Shown here: positions 12,120 to 24,900 of the stretch, in pieces | Layout: each line of letters begins with the position of its first letter | How positions within the stretch are numbered: the first letter of the stretch is position 1 | NCBI GenBank assembly: GCA_002633005.1 | Contig: NMRA01000022.1 | Coordinates: 679,715-743,714 of the forward strand | Length of the DNA: 64,000 bases | Source: Phoronis australis | Taxonomy: Eukaryota > Phoronida > Phoronidae | Reading direction: 5' to 3' | Program-made: the position numbers and the translations under genes | Notes under the pieces: model-generated | What the model was told of the DNA's origin: nothing | The model's database searches: none | Seen by the model: the letters and a program-made list of their open reading frames with translations, nothing else

Positions 12120-12884
12120 GGGTGGTTGTTTGCAACAGGGCGGGTGCATCAAAAGGTAATCCTGATGTCATCGTGTTTGAAAGATTGATCAAATGAATGG
12201 AAAAAGTCATACCACGTGATAACTGTGCGTACATTCCCTTTTCATAGTTGTAAAAAATATTATGGAAAATTTGCAAATGTGTTTATAAGCAAATATTATT
12301 GTTTCAATCACACACCACTGTAATCCATTCAATATCCACTATGGCGTTTCCTTAATGAAAACACGCTAATGAGTATGCCTTTCGTCAATTCCCTAACGAG
12401 TAGCATGCCTTACATTTGCTGTGCGTCGTCGAATAAGCCGGGAATTTGAAGCTTAAAGGTTTAGTTCTTGCAAGATACGTTAAACGGATAGTTGGGACAA
12501 TAAGCCGTAAAACCAATTTTTGTACAGGTAAAATGAAAACAAGATTTAGAAATGCATCTTTTCGTAGCTTTTGAAACGAGTGTCTATGTAGCTGAATTAC
12601 TGTAACGTTTGGTTTTAGGTTACATTTGGGACACCCTGTGGTGTACATGCTTTTTTTACCCAGGGCAATGACTTGACAGAATATGACCAGCTTATTGTTT
12701 GCATAAGAGATCCAACATCGATAGATGTTTAATGTTTCATATCCTAGAATGGAAAGTAGTCGTTGTAAAGGTTTTTATGAAGTAAAGGCTAAGAAAATGT
12801 TATTGGCAATTCTGAGTATTCGCATCGTGGTTCTTCGTGGGCCCGTATTGTTTTAAGTAACTGTGGTGTGGCTGAATGGCAATT

Positions 12885-13350
12885 TCTTTACAGACAAGCC
12901 GAAAACTTATAAGTTTTCTCTAGCAAAAGAAATAGTTTTAAATGTTATGATTTCTTACTAGTGAAAAGAGATAACAAAGATCAAAACAACGGCAATTGTG
13001 CATTGAACTTGTAACATTTCCGGAAAATAGTTATCATAACAACAGTATTTGATATTGTAGTAAGAATCGACGCCTGAGTTGCAGACGATATAATATTCAG
13101 CAAATAAAAACTGAGACAGAAGTGTCATATTATTAACAGTTTTATTTCAGATGTTACGCTTGGGATCTGATTGCATGTCGAATGTTATTTATACTGCTGC
13201 AATTGTATTACTTTAAACTATATTCGGAAAGTGTGATGATCGAACCGGCTATCGACGTCGAGTTGACACTGTCCTATCTTTTGAACTTTCCATATCAGAG
13301 GTCACTGTTGAAGTTGTGCGGAAGGTGAATACGGAAAACAATATCACATG
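12885..13350 (-). repeat. Dispersed repeat, copy B, inverted
   Basis: Inverted relative to copy A: GGTGAATACGGAAAACAAT at its right side is the complement of the start of copy A, and GAACTTGTAACATTTCCG matches its middle. The hairpin end is missing. Copies A and B face each other around exon 1 and the promoter of P450 copy 1. Confidence 0.75.
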
Positions 13351-15375
13351 GCTGTATGGGATAAATATGTATGTGCTTTTGGTTATATTTAATCAAAAGG
13401 ATTGTGTTCTCTGACCAACTCTTCCTTATTTAAAGGCCTCATGTCTTCGAAAATCATTTTCTTCGTTGCAAAAGTAACAAATTTCTTCATTTTCTTGACT
13501 TGAGTTTTCAGTGAATCAAATTGATAAGTCAAGTACAAAGACGTTTCTAGGCAGTCAAAATTTGGTCGGATCTTAGAAGTTTGCACACCTGTAACACTAG
13601 CTCTCTCTTCGTGGCTGTCTCAGATTGGGAGTAACTTCCGCACGTAGACCGTCAGGGTTAAAGGTTTACAAATGTAGGGTAGATGGCGCTATGCAAAACG
13701 ACAAAGTATCTGATGTGATAATGAGATCACACAAATGTGCGTACTTAGGGAGTTTTTCGAAAATTTCGTCGTTACCGCGTCTATGATGAACCTGTCCGAT
13801 TTCTGAGCACCTACCCAGACGAAGATTATTTTCCACTATCTTGCTATTTCATATCGCGTCATGTCATTGGTTTTCCACGTACGGTGATGCTAATATTAAG
13901 TTTCTGTCTAAACACTATAAAAATGAAAGCCCGCACAGAAGTTTAAATTTTACGTTATTCAGAGGATTTCATCTACGGCGCTGCTGTCGTTTTTCAAATG
14001 CATTGTGGGACGGTTATCGACTGGCTAAACATCCGCTGACATCACACATAACCTGTGGACGTGTAAACGGATAATTTGCTTTTCAAGTAGCGAGATTTGA
14101 TTTCAGATCGGATGACACGTATCGAGAAAGTTCCTCGCAAAAAGGCTTGCTGATCAGTGTAATTATTCGATGCACTTTGAGGCTTCTATTCTACACGTTA
14201 TTATGCTACAGTGGTTGCTTTTACTCGCACCACTGAAAAGCGTGTTCAGTGCACCCATACTGGTGCCCAAAAGTGACCAGTGTTGTTCTTCCCATTTCCC
14301 GTCCTTACTTCGCATGTTTGAGCCCGTCCTTTCCATTGGCAGTCCAACCAATACTCAGGGTTGGTTTACCGACTACGGCAGTGCATTTTATCTAAGCCCA
14401 TCAAAGGTTGTTCTAGTCTGTAAAACAACCCTAAGAGCTTAATATTGGCTAAGGTTTCTCAGGCTTTTATGTTTATTTGCAATGTTGCAAAACTACAAGA
14501 CACTGTTGGCCAACTAATTGCTTGATATACACTAGATGCATCGCGTAATGGAATTTGAAGAGTGGAAGTTCTACAGACTATTGGAGTGTTTTAACATAAT
14601 GTTGGAGGTGTGCATAAATTTATTTCTAAATTCATCCTAGTATAAACCATGAAAGTTCACACACAAAAATCATTCTGTATAAATATATAATACAGATCAG
14701 GAAAAAACAACTGATTTCACACATGCAATGCAGCGTGTTCCTTAAAGAAACAAAATTTGTGATTATTTTCCTCTATTTTTCTTAAAATATCTCGTCCCTA
14801 CTGAGTCAACAGTAATTTTCTATCCGTCTATCTGGACTTGCAGAAACAAATGAAGCAAATACGAATGACAACACCTACAAAGACGTCGCTGCAAACGAAC
14901 GTCGTGTCACGGAAGAAACCGATTAGTATTTCGTGTGTGTCGTCATTTGCACGAGTCGTCATTACATTGCTTTGCTGGTGATGTAGTTCATTTCTACTTC
15001 TTCCACTGCCTGCTTGCGACGGATACGAAAACAGAACGGCCCTGAGGCATGCAGCCGGACTGGGCACTGTCCGGCGAATGTATGCAACCTGGCTTCGGCC
15101 ATGATCACGTGAGGCCTTGTGCTACGGACTGGAATGGTTGTAACACTTTGACTCAATAGACTCAAGATTTGACCAAGGACGAATTTTTGTTTGAAAGTGA
15201 AATTTTCTTTTGTAGCATATCTAACAAATCAAACGACTTTGCTGCCAGCGAATCAGAATAAAGAGAGATTTCGACAAAACCATTCCTTAAAACTTCAACA
15301 AACTTCAGACTTGAAGTGAAATAGGAATTAGTCTCAAACACTAGACGCATGTAGAGATAGTAAGAGTCTTTGGCA

Positions 15376-16931
15376 TTACATCTGGTCTTCGTCACCGCGT
15401 TTGATAATTCGCACGAATTTCTCGTAGTTGAATTTTCCCGCGGAGATGGGAGCTTCTTTCCATGTCTGTTTAATCTGAAAAAATAAAATGCATTTTAAGT
15501 GAATGAAATTCGAAATGCTACACATGACTGGCACCACGTAGAAAGCCTGTAGAAGGGCAATCTCCATTTAATTAGGTCACACAATCCGGCCTTTTAAGTA
15601 CAATTTATCAAAAAGAAAAGTGCATTGGTAGTAAAACAACGCTTTCAAGAACATGATAAACGTTATTCGATTGAAATCTTCAAGGTGAGATCCCAAAACG
15701 CTGCAACGGTGTTCTAAAATATCATTTCGCTTTGATTTTGTGCAACCATAGACGCTACTGCAACTTGAGATTTTTTCACAAAAATCACATATTAGCCCTC
15801 ACAACCTGAATTTTTGATATTGTATGACTTTTCCCGCGAACAATCAGTAGTTTTCTTTAGCTAAGCTTTAAAACACTTTCGCAAACTTTACCTCTTCTTT
15901 TGTGAAGTTATTTTTTATTCTCCCAGTTCAACCTAAGCAAGGACAAAGGTCTGGGCTTCCCTTGCCTTACCTTACAATTTAATGAAATTAAAGTTTACTA
16001 AGTTAAATGTATACTTGAACCGGATTTTAGAAATTATACATGTAAAGAAAAAAAACATACAAGACAGTGTAGTAGTATATGGCTCTGAAAAGGGGAGATA
16101 GTATTTTGGAATGATAAAATATCCTTACATTGCTATTAAATAATGCACTTGTGACCATCTGTTTGTAAATTTTTCTTTTTGTAAATTTTTTGAATAAATA
16201 TATTTTTCACATGAGTAATAACTGTTAATTTCAAGTTGAAGTGGAGCGTTCACACACACAAAATAACTCGCACGAGGCGGAAGTTGTTGCTCCGTACCTG
16301 GAAATGAACAGCTGATGCGAATACGGCGCGCAAAAGAAAACCCGTTTTTATGTAACCGCAGGTAATATGTTCTCACAAGTGAGGCATATCGCATTAGTTT
16401 TAATGGCGTCCAGACATCCCTCAAACCTAGAGACAACTCGTTCCAGGAGTAACATGTTCTAAGGTAAGTCTCTGTGTGGATGGCACTAAATACATTGTCT
16501 GCTGGAGTATCGTTACATCACATTATGTGATTACATTCACATTATCTCCTCACAAAAAACCCGAAGTTACAAATCTATAAGGAATCTACCCCATAAGAAA
16601 ACTCAATTTGCTTTCCGCTTTCGCTGGCACCTTAAAAGTTTCAAAAGTATTTAACTACCTTATGATTATGATTAACGCAAAACTCGTTCTAAAATTTCGT
16701 TTGCACCAAACCAACATCTAAACAGAACTCGAGTGAAATAATGTTTGGCCGAATACGAACATCACTACTGAACTCACCATCACAAACACTAAACAACAAA
16801 ATGACTGACTGACTAAATGACTGTCAGTGTTGCAAGCCTAAACCAATGGATTAATGACGTAATTATAAAAAAACAGGAAACTACTTACTTCTCCACATCC
16901 AGGAATCCGCTGCCAGCTGGGTCAAGCAAAG
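15376..16931 (-). pseudogene. Truncated third RLC C-terminal cassette
   Basis: The unit-1 copy of cassette two. The terminal exon (15474-15376) is intact and encodes the same protein as f'. The middle exon keeps only its 3' half (about 15915-15892, NFTKEE plus donor); its 5' half and acceptor are replaced by unrelated sequence up to about 16240. The first exon keeps only [11 protein letters not shown] plus donor (about 16927-16889) and is cut by the duplication junction. No start, EF-hand 1 or usable acceptor chain remains, so this should not make a light chain by itself. Confidence 0.85.
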
Positions 16932-18167
16932 GTGCAGTAATTCTCAAATTACTTTGCACAAAAATAATTGCCAAATTTGTCAATTTCTTACTAGGCTGAT
17001 TACCAGTGATGTAAACAACCAAATGTTGTTTTATGATATCTGCACAGAACAAAGCAGCTAAACACTGTTGTTTTGGGACATCTACAAAGTACAAACAATC
17101 TAATGATAGACTGGCATTTTCTTAATCTTTTTATTTGTGGAGAAATTTGGCAGAGTAGAATTTAACTTGTCCACCATATTGTGACCTAAATAGATGAGGA
17201 ATTACTGTAGACTACTACCTTAGTAAGAATTTTGGACTATCAATTAGTCGAGTGGTTTGAAACTTGAAAAGACGTTTAGGTTAATAGTCTTAGCACTGTT
17301 GTATCCTTGTCAGAATTCTCCTCTCTTGAGTTATTTATACAATGCAGAGTTCGTTGCCTGTTTTGATTTGTTTTAATGTAAGTTGATATCGCTTAATGGT
17401 ATACATAAAGCCGCATTGAGCGCTATTTAGCCAGCTAAAAACGAAAACTGTATTTGTCCCTTCACTTTTACAAAATCTATTGTCCCTAACCACTTCCGTT
17501 ACCACCAAGAACATAGACACCATCAGGGACTGAAAAAAACGTTTCAAAGTTAATTGGGGTTGGAGAGCCCCAAAATTGTAAATTTTAAAATGGTGCACGT
17601 TTGCGTTGGTAAGCTTTGGAATCTTGTCATGGTAAGGAATGGCACCAGTCCAGTTTTATGAGGGTAAAAGGCCTTATTTTTATGTTTAGCCAGAGAGCAA
17701 AATGCAGTTTTAAAATATCCGCGAGGCAAAATCATTGGATGTTGGTTTAATCCAAATGTAAGTTTTTATCATTTAGTACAATCTATTTTGTTTTTATAAT
17801 GCAGAGATTAAATCTTTGTGCTTTACATTGATGCTGTTTAGTTTTAGACCATTGCAAGTTATTGTTATACGACTAAAATCGGATGTACGTACCTATAACG
17901 CTTTCTGTTGTATGGTTGTTGAAATCTTTATGGTTACAAATTTAACTTTTAATATATGGTTATGCGTTGATTTTAATCAAGTTTAATTAAACGTTCTCTT
18001 ACAATTCCACTACGCAAACTATTTTAAAGAAATGATTTGTTTCATAGTAGTGTGTATAGCTGTTATGTACCGATAGGTCTTAAATATTTTTATGAACAAA
18101 AGCACTTCATTTCTGTTCACATGTTTGGGGAGATTTGATTATGCAAGTTTTTATCCAGGGCCTTCTT

Positions 18168-18232
18168 GGAAAGCAGTGCTATCACTGATGAGGCCACCCT
18201 CATTTTAAATATCACAATAATAATAATCCAGG
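18168..18232 (+). mobile_element. LINE-like 3' end with AAT tail
   Basis: Shares CTTGGAAAGCAG, GAGGCCACCC and ATTTTAAATAT with 62083-62160, and ends in an ATAATAAT tail. Two copies sharing a core with different simple tails look like 5'-truncated retrotransposon ends. Confidence 0.5.
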
Positions 18233-18544
18233 TTCCAGTTTGCTGTGATAAATTTGAATATTTTTCCAGAAACTAAATCATATCCAAACGCAGATTTAAA
18301 AGGACACTGAACCCAGATACTAAAAACTTTCCCATCCAGTTCTTTTCTCAACAACCCTCAAAATTTGGATAAAAGATTCAAAACTCCTTTCGAAGTGTGC
18401 TAAACTGGCAAGCGTGACCTATGCATTAAGCGAATTACACGGCAACTGTGGGAAACTACCACCCACCAAGGAACGCAATATGCCGATTTTGTTATAAGCA
18501 CGTAAATACACGGCATAATGCGTCCACATATAAATATGTAGGCG

Positions 18545-18715
18545 CATAAAAAACAGGGCCACTAGGTTCAGGCCTGACAATCGTGCATCCGCGCCGAATT
18601 CCTGTAGACTTTGTGGACTTTTGTCTCGTTTACTCGGTACTTTTTGTTCCACCGAGGCGAACCTTTTTGCCCAATTCGCCAAATTGGGGGCTCGTTCGAG
18701 CCCCAAACCCACCTG
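18545..18715 (-). repeat. GAGCCCCC-GACAAAAGTC family, copy 3
   Basis: Inverted copy: GACTTTTGTCTCG appears as GGACTTTTGTCTCGTTTACT on the plus strand, ending GGGGGCTCGTTCGAGCCCC. Specific to unit 2. Confidence 0.65.
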
Positions 18716-19914
18716 GGTGCGTCCATGAAATTAATTTGTCGACATCTTCGTTCACAGTCTCTTGAAGCTTGAAGTTGGAACGTACACATGCAGAATCTTT
18801 TCTACAGCAGAAATCCCAATATCAGTGAACCTTTACCTAATATAGGGTTCAATATTCTTTCGGAACAAGCTCAACCCACAAACTCGATATATTAATGTAA
18901 ATAAACTCTTGAATATTATTAACAATTACAATTACAATTACAGCAAAATTGTGCCCGACTTACCGACGACAATGCACTCGACTGCCAGACAAAGTTCAGA
19001 AACACTTTTCTAGCCTTGCGACTATCATTGCTTACATTGGTAGTTAGGATTCTTTGCTGACTATCGTAAAACCTCTGATCATATACGAGACCCTAAATAG
19101 CAAGCAGTTTATGTAGTATGCACCACCGCCGTAAGTCACCATTTCTCATCACAATCGACAACCGTTGGAGCCACGAAATCACTTCACAAAAAACTTTATC
19201 GATGTATCAAAGGTGATCCCTTCATCAGTGTAGTCATGGGACCTAACATAGTGAGCACAGCTGGGAAGATGGGCTCCTTGAAGCTACTCGCTGGTCGTCT
19301 GTGTCTGGTTAAGTTTTCTTTACAAGCTGCACTGCACCTATACGATGTATTAGTATCCCTTAGTGCTCCGGAATTAGTGTCACAGAATCGGAGGAATACG
19401 TGGACGGATAATCAAGCATCGTTAGGTGAATAAGATCACCAACAGTTGAAAAAAATATTAACATGTAATTTGCTCTACTGAACTGCAAATTTTATCAAAG
19501 TGAACGTGATTCTTTGAGTAACCTTAGACCTAAATTTTCTCGGGTATTCAAATTTCACCCAAATACGATCTTGAGATTAAGCATAATTTTAAGCTCAAGC
19601 ATACGACAGGATTCGACAACATTGTTCCTCAGCGATTGCACAAAAAAACTAAAAATTAAGCTAAAAAGCTGGAATAAATTCAGCTTACTTTGAAAAAAAT
19701 CGAAGTCATGTTCAAAGAGCATTGTTTGGGCTAAGGTTTCGAGTAAAATGGTTTGCGTAAAGATCCGTTTCATGAAGTTTTTAACAAAATGAAGCGGAGA
19801 GTGTCTTTAATGTCGGACTAGACACGTCGCGTAAATTACAAGGATATCATATCATAAAACATTCACAATTTGAGCATCGGGAGAATTTTACAAAAAGAGA
19901 CGCATATGTGACGC

Positions 19915-20108
19915 TCAAGAGGCCGATTGGTTAATTGGCATACATGTGACCCTGAAGGGTTTAGGTGAGTTGACGATGCCTCCACTACCGTCCAGGGATG
20001 GTCTGACGTCACCAGCGGGCAATGTGAACTTAAATTGTTGTAGCAGAGAGGTGAAGAACAAAAACAACTCCATCTTTGCCAAGGACTGTCCCAAACACTT
20101 CCGTTTGC
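19915..20108 (-). CDS. P450 copy 2, exon 5
   Basis: 194 bp from TTTTCAG|GCAAACGG to the stop. Completes the haem loop with KRKCLG and ends PINQSAS. Confidence 0.9.
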
Positions 20109-21883
20109 CTGAAAAACGTGTTTTAATGAGCTCCGAAATACATACTTTAAACGTAAAATGAGCGTAGATGCTCGGAGGTATTTTCATTGTATAGCTATTC
20201 AAAAGCTTTCATTTGAAACTGTCGTGTTCATTTTACATGAAAACTCGTGAAAACATACTACACTAATTTTGCCATAGCAATACATTACATTTTCGACAAC
20301 GATGCAGATGGAACCTTCCAACAAGACTGCATTATACACGTTAATATCTGGATTTCGCTAATAAAGATCAAACATAGAATAAATAAAAAACTCGGAAAAC
20401 AAATCTTCATCGCCTTGGTTTTCACTATCCAAACATCATGTCTTCGCTGTCTTACTCTGGCCGAAAACTAGTATTAGCAAACTTCGGGTAATTAGTCTAG
20501 CTGGTCTTACCTATTCCAAACGGTGAAACCTGGTCAGCTAGCGAATTATCGAATTGTCCATTTGTCGTCAAAAATCTCTCAGGTCGGAAGACTTCTGGTG
20601 CATAGAATACATCTTCGTTCATGTGAATGGAAGCTAAGTTGGGAATTATGATGGTGTCGGATGGTATTGAATAACCTCTGAAGGTGATGTCTCGCGAGGT
20701 TTTGTGAGGAACTGACATGTATACGATGTTTCCTAAAAATACATTACAAACTGTGTCGATCAGAAACTGTTGAATGCCCCAAAACTGTTTACGAATCGTA
20801 TAACTTCATTTGTAGTTATGAATTTTAAACTACAAACTAAAACGAAGATATATGCTTTAGGCGTGATACACTGCCCTCAAGTTCTTTTACAGAGTCCTCA
20901 CTATAAACAAACAGCACTTGATTCATTCTGTTTGGCACGAGTGTGATGTTCTCTGCGTGACGTCGCGCCACCATAGAGGAGGGAGAATTTTCGAGGCATT
21001 TGGTTGAAGTATTTCAATATTCTTGAATTTCGTAGAAGCATTTTGGATTTGTATAGGTATTTGAGATTCGTAAAGCGGTGATTAACATATCAATTTGATT
21101 TAGAACGTTTTCTTTTATAAACCTGCGTTCCATAGAACTCTTGTGAGAACTTATTTTTTGATTAAAAATTGACGGACCCGATTTTGGCAAATAATACAAG
21201 ATAAAGCTAAACTTAGATAGAAATTTTCGTATTTTATACATCGAAATGAACCATGATCTTTGATCTGAGTACAACAATCCCCAAAGCTGTGTGTGCTTGC
21301 ATTGCCAAACAATAATTGCGGATTATTTATAATAGGGTTCTGAAAAATTCGATTTATTATTTATTGTTAAAGAATGCAAGCACTCCGGCTTTGGAGATAT
21401 TTTTGTACCAGGATAAAAAGATTACAATTCGTTTTGATGAAAATGTACAAAAATCGATTTTCATATTAGACCGATATTAGTTTTAGCCATCCTATCTAAC
21501 CAAGCGAAAGTTAGTTCAAGTTGACTGATGTCCCTGGATTTCCAGAGACAAAATGCAACATTTACATGAGTAATTCAATTCGAAGAAAACGACCACAACA
21601 CTCTTTCCCAAAAATTACTAACCGACTCTTTGAACTTCAGTTAGGACAGCTTGCGTGTAAGGCATATCTGTTTTGTCTTTAAAACTGGGATTCCTTTCAG
21701 CCCCAACTACATCGAGGATTTCTGCGCGTACTTTATCTTGCACATCCGGGAATGTAATCATGAAGAGCAGAGCCCATTGTAGTGTGGTTGTGGTTGTCTC
21801 GGTACCAGCAATGAAGAAGTCAAACGTCAACTTCGCTATGTGATCATCTGAAATAGTTTCATATAACAAGGGCCGTACAAAGC

Positions 21884-21949
<66 letters not shown>

Positions 21950-24900
21950 CAGTACCATCAGCACTATTGTCATTATTTTAATAAGGGTTCCGGGGGGGGA
22001 GGGTCGGCACATAAAAAATTTACCTGCCTCAGAGTCTGTCGCCTCCACTTTCGCCAGACCCGCTCCCCCCGATCATAATTCCCCGGTAGTCTCCTCTTTT
22101 GCACCCCTTTGTCAGCAGTCGAAACCACGTGCCTCAGTCCACGCTTCCTGCTGTCCTTATGGTCTGTAACCCGGCAAGAACGCGTATCCCAGCAAAAGTT
22201 ACATTCCTTCTTACAGAAAAACATTAATTTGTAGCTATCTGAATTATACGGTTTAGTTTAAACTGTAGAACGAGATCTCACTTTTCTAAATTAGCTTCGA
22301 TTCAAGCTCATATTCTATTTGGTCCCACAGAGCACTGTCATATATTAAGAACTCGGTTGATGACAATACCTTGCAAAATCCGAAAAACGCAAGTGGCACG
22401 CGCGTTCTGACTATACAATACTTTGGTGGCTGACAAACAACGTCTGAGTCTAGGATAAACATCCGACCTCTGACTCGATTCACAGGCTCAGACTCAAAAT
22501 GTAACCGATCACAATGGAAGGCCAAGTCACCCATATGTACTTCCAGCCCGCGCACAGCTCAGGCTTGCCGCGCACAAAATTCTTTTGACGCGCACGCTTT
22601 TCCCTTCTCGCGGACGCACATTCCCACCTCACGGACCACTTTTCTGGTCTCGCGGACGTACTTCTTTGATCGCCGACGAACCAGGGCTGCTCCCGTAAAT
22701 AATCCTTGTCCACGGTGATACTTCCCCTCTGAGCTCACAGATCAACTCGTCGATCGAACTGCTGGGATATTTTCGGGTAAACCTCTTACGGTTGCTGTTT
22801 CATTTTCCACTAAATGATTTGACTTGAGCCACCCTAGACTTCAATGGCCAGTTGCATGAAACAGTCCCAAATAGAGACTCCATTAAGTTTCCTAAATCAA
22901 TAAAGTTGTCGTCAACTTGTGAAAACACCGTTTGTTCTTATTTGTTCCGTTTTAGTTTCATTACCAAGTTTTTTTGGCTTGATAAAAATCAAGAGTGAAC
23001 TCAACGCTGAATTCTTAATATTATCGAAAATAAATAGGGATCTTTTCATGCAAGGTCCTTAGTTTAAGGATTAAGTCCCCACTTATTTTCATTAAACTCA
23101 GGGCTCATTTTTTCCAATTATTAGAAAATGTCAATAGTCAAAGAGGGGCTCATAAAGAAGGTATTACATGATAGAAAGAAAGATTACAATCGTGAGTTAT
23201 GAAAGTCACAAATAAGCAAAAGACTTGACCTACTTAGTTGAGTCTCTATTTGGGACTGTTTCATGCAACCGGGCACAGGAGGTTACCCAGATCATCAAGA
23301 ATAGAAAGCAAGGTCGTCATCTGCAACAGAGTCTGACGTTGTGCAGTGCAAGGTTTAGTATAGGATTAGCCAAGGGCTTGTGATGCAAGTAGGAGAAAAT
23401 ACAAATTATGTAATTTTAAAATACACTATTATTATAATAATAATGATAATAATAATGATGATGATAATAATAATAATTATAATTATCATTCTCATTCTCA
23501 TTATCATTATCATTCTCATTATCATTATTATTATTATTATCATTAATGTTTAGCGCACAGAAAAATACAGGAATCATTTACTGTGAAGGCCCACAAATAA
23601 ATTAATAAAGAACATTATGAATTTTAAGTAGCAACTAAACTGAATCTGTGACATGAAATAACAAATGATGTCTCAGAATGGTAAGACACAAAGCAGATAT
23701 TGCACTTTACACAGATTCTATCTACACACATATTAACTTACCTTCAAAAATGACATCAGTGACTTTTCCAGTGTCAACAACTCCGTGCTTTCCCAACAGA
23801 TAGGCGTTCATGAGGTCGCTGGTTGAAGTCTTCTCTTTATCAAAACTCAACTTGTGTTCATCAAAGTGTCCAAGAATAACGCTTTTTATCTCGTTAAAAA
23901 TGCGTTGCCTCTTGTCCGAATATCTTTTAACCATGGGACAGAATTTGAATCTGAGTGGAAGAAATCGCATCACCAAAGGAATAGACACCACATAATCAAT
24001 CATTTTTAATAGTCTTCGGAACTCCTTGCTCTCGTAATCGTACCCTTTCCCGAACACTAAGCGACATATCACATTGGACACTGCATTGCCAAGCAACGGA
24101 CGAATATCGATGGTGTCATTGTGTCCACGCAGAGCGAGCAAAAGCGTGTTTACTTCGTGGATAATACTGGATTCCACCCCTTGCTTACCAAGGCCAAGGT
24201 CTCGAAGATGACTCAAGGAAAATCGACGATTATCTCTCCAGATGTCGCCTTCAGCTGCCAGGACACCTGGTAATTAAAAAAATATAATAATAAAAAGTAG
24301 ACCCCGTAACCAAATCAATGTTAATTTAGTGCGTTTTTGCAACAACAGCGCAATGTTATTGTCACGGGGGCCAAGTTCACAGTAGACCGACATCCACGCT
24401 TCGAATGCAGTGCTGTAGTGGGGCGTAGGCGCACGTAGGCGCAGCCAACCACCTTTGGGCATTTGAACGTAGCGCCTACGCACCACAAGTTACGTTCAGT
24501 GCTCAAGGTGATGCAGTGGGCTTTGGGCGCCTACTTACCTCTAATTTTACCACTACAGCACTGTTCAAATGGGAAGGAAAAATTAAGTCATGCACTCAAA
24601 CCAGCCCCCTGTTTAACAAAGCGGGCAAAAAGGTCCGCCTCAGAGAAACAAAAACTCCGAAAAAAGTAGAAAACAAGACAAAAGTCCACTAAAAAGGCAG
24701 GAACTAACAAAATTCGGCGAATGCACAGTTCATAGCTCTGAACGAACCCCATGATTCTTAGTAAAAGGTCTACATTCTCAAAAATTCGATCCTCCATTTT
24801 TAGGATGAGTGTGCCCCTCGGGTGATAATTCTCCAAAATCCACGAGGGTTCTAGATGAGGGGGATAACGACTGAGAACATGTAATAATCTATTTATACCA

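Larger units (their letters stand above)
938..16931. repeat. Tandem segmental duplication, unit 1
   Basis: This stretch aligns in order and orientation with 16932-36970. Matching landmarks include 1050-1950 with 17100-18050, 3540-4200 with 18740-19430, all five P450 exons, 14500-15480 with 34340-35320, and 16250-16800 with 36290-36850. The left edge is near 938, where homology with 16935 begins. The right edge falls inside a truncated RLC exon. Unit-1-specific material includes 2230-2840, the MITE at 3286-3403, and the inverted repeat at 12885-13350. Edges are estimated by eye. Confidence 0.85.
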
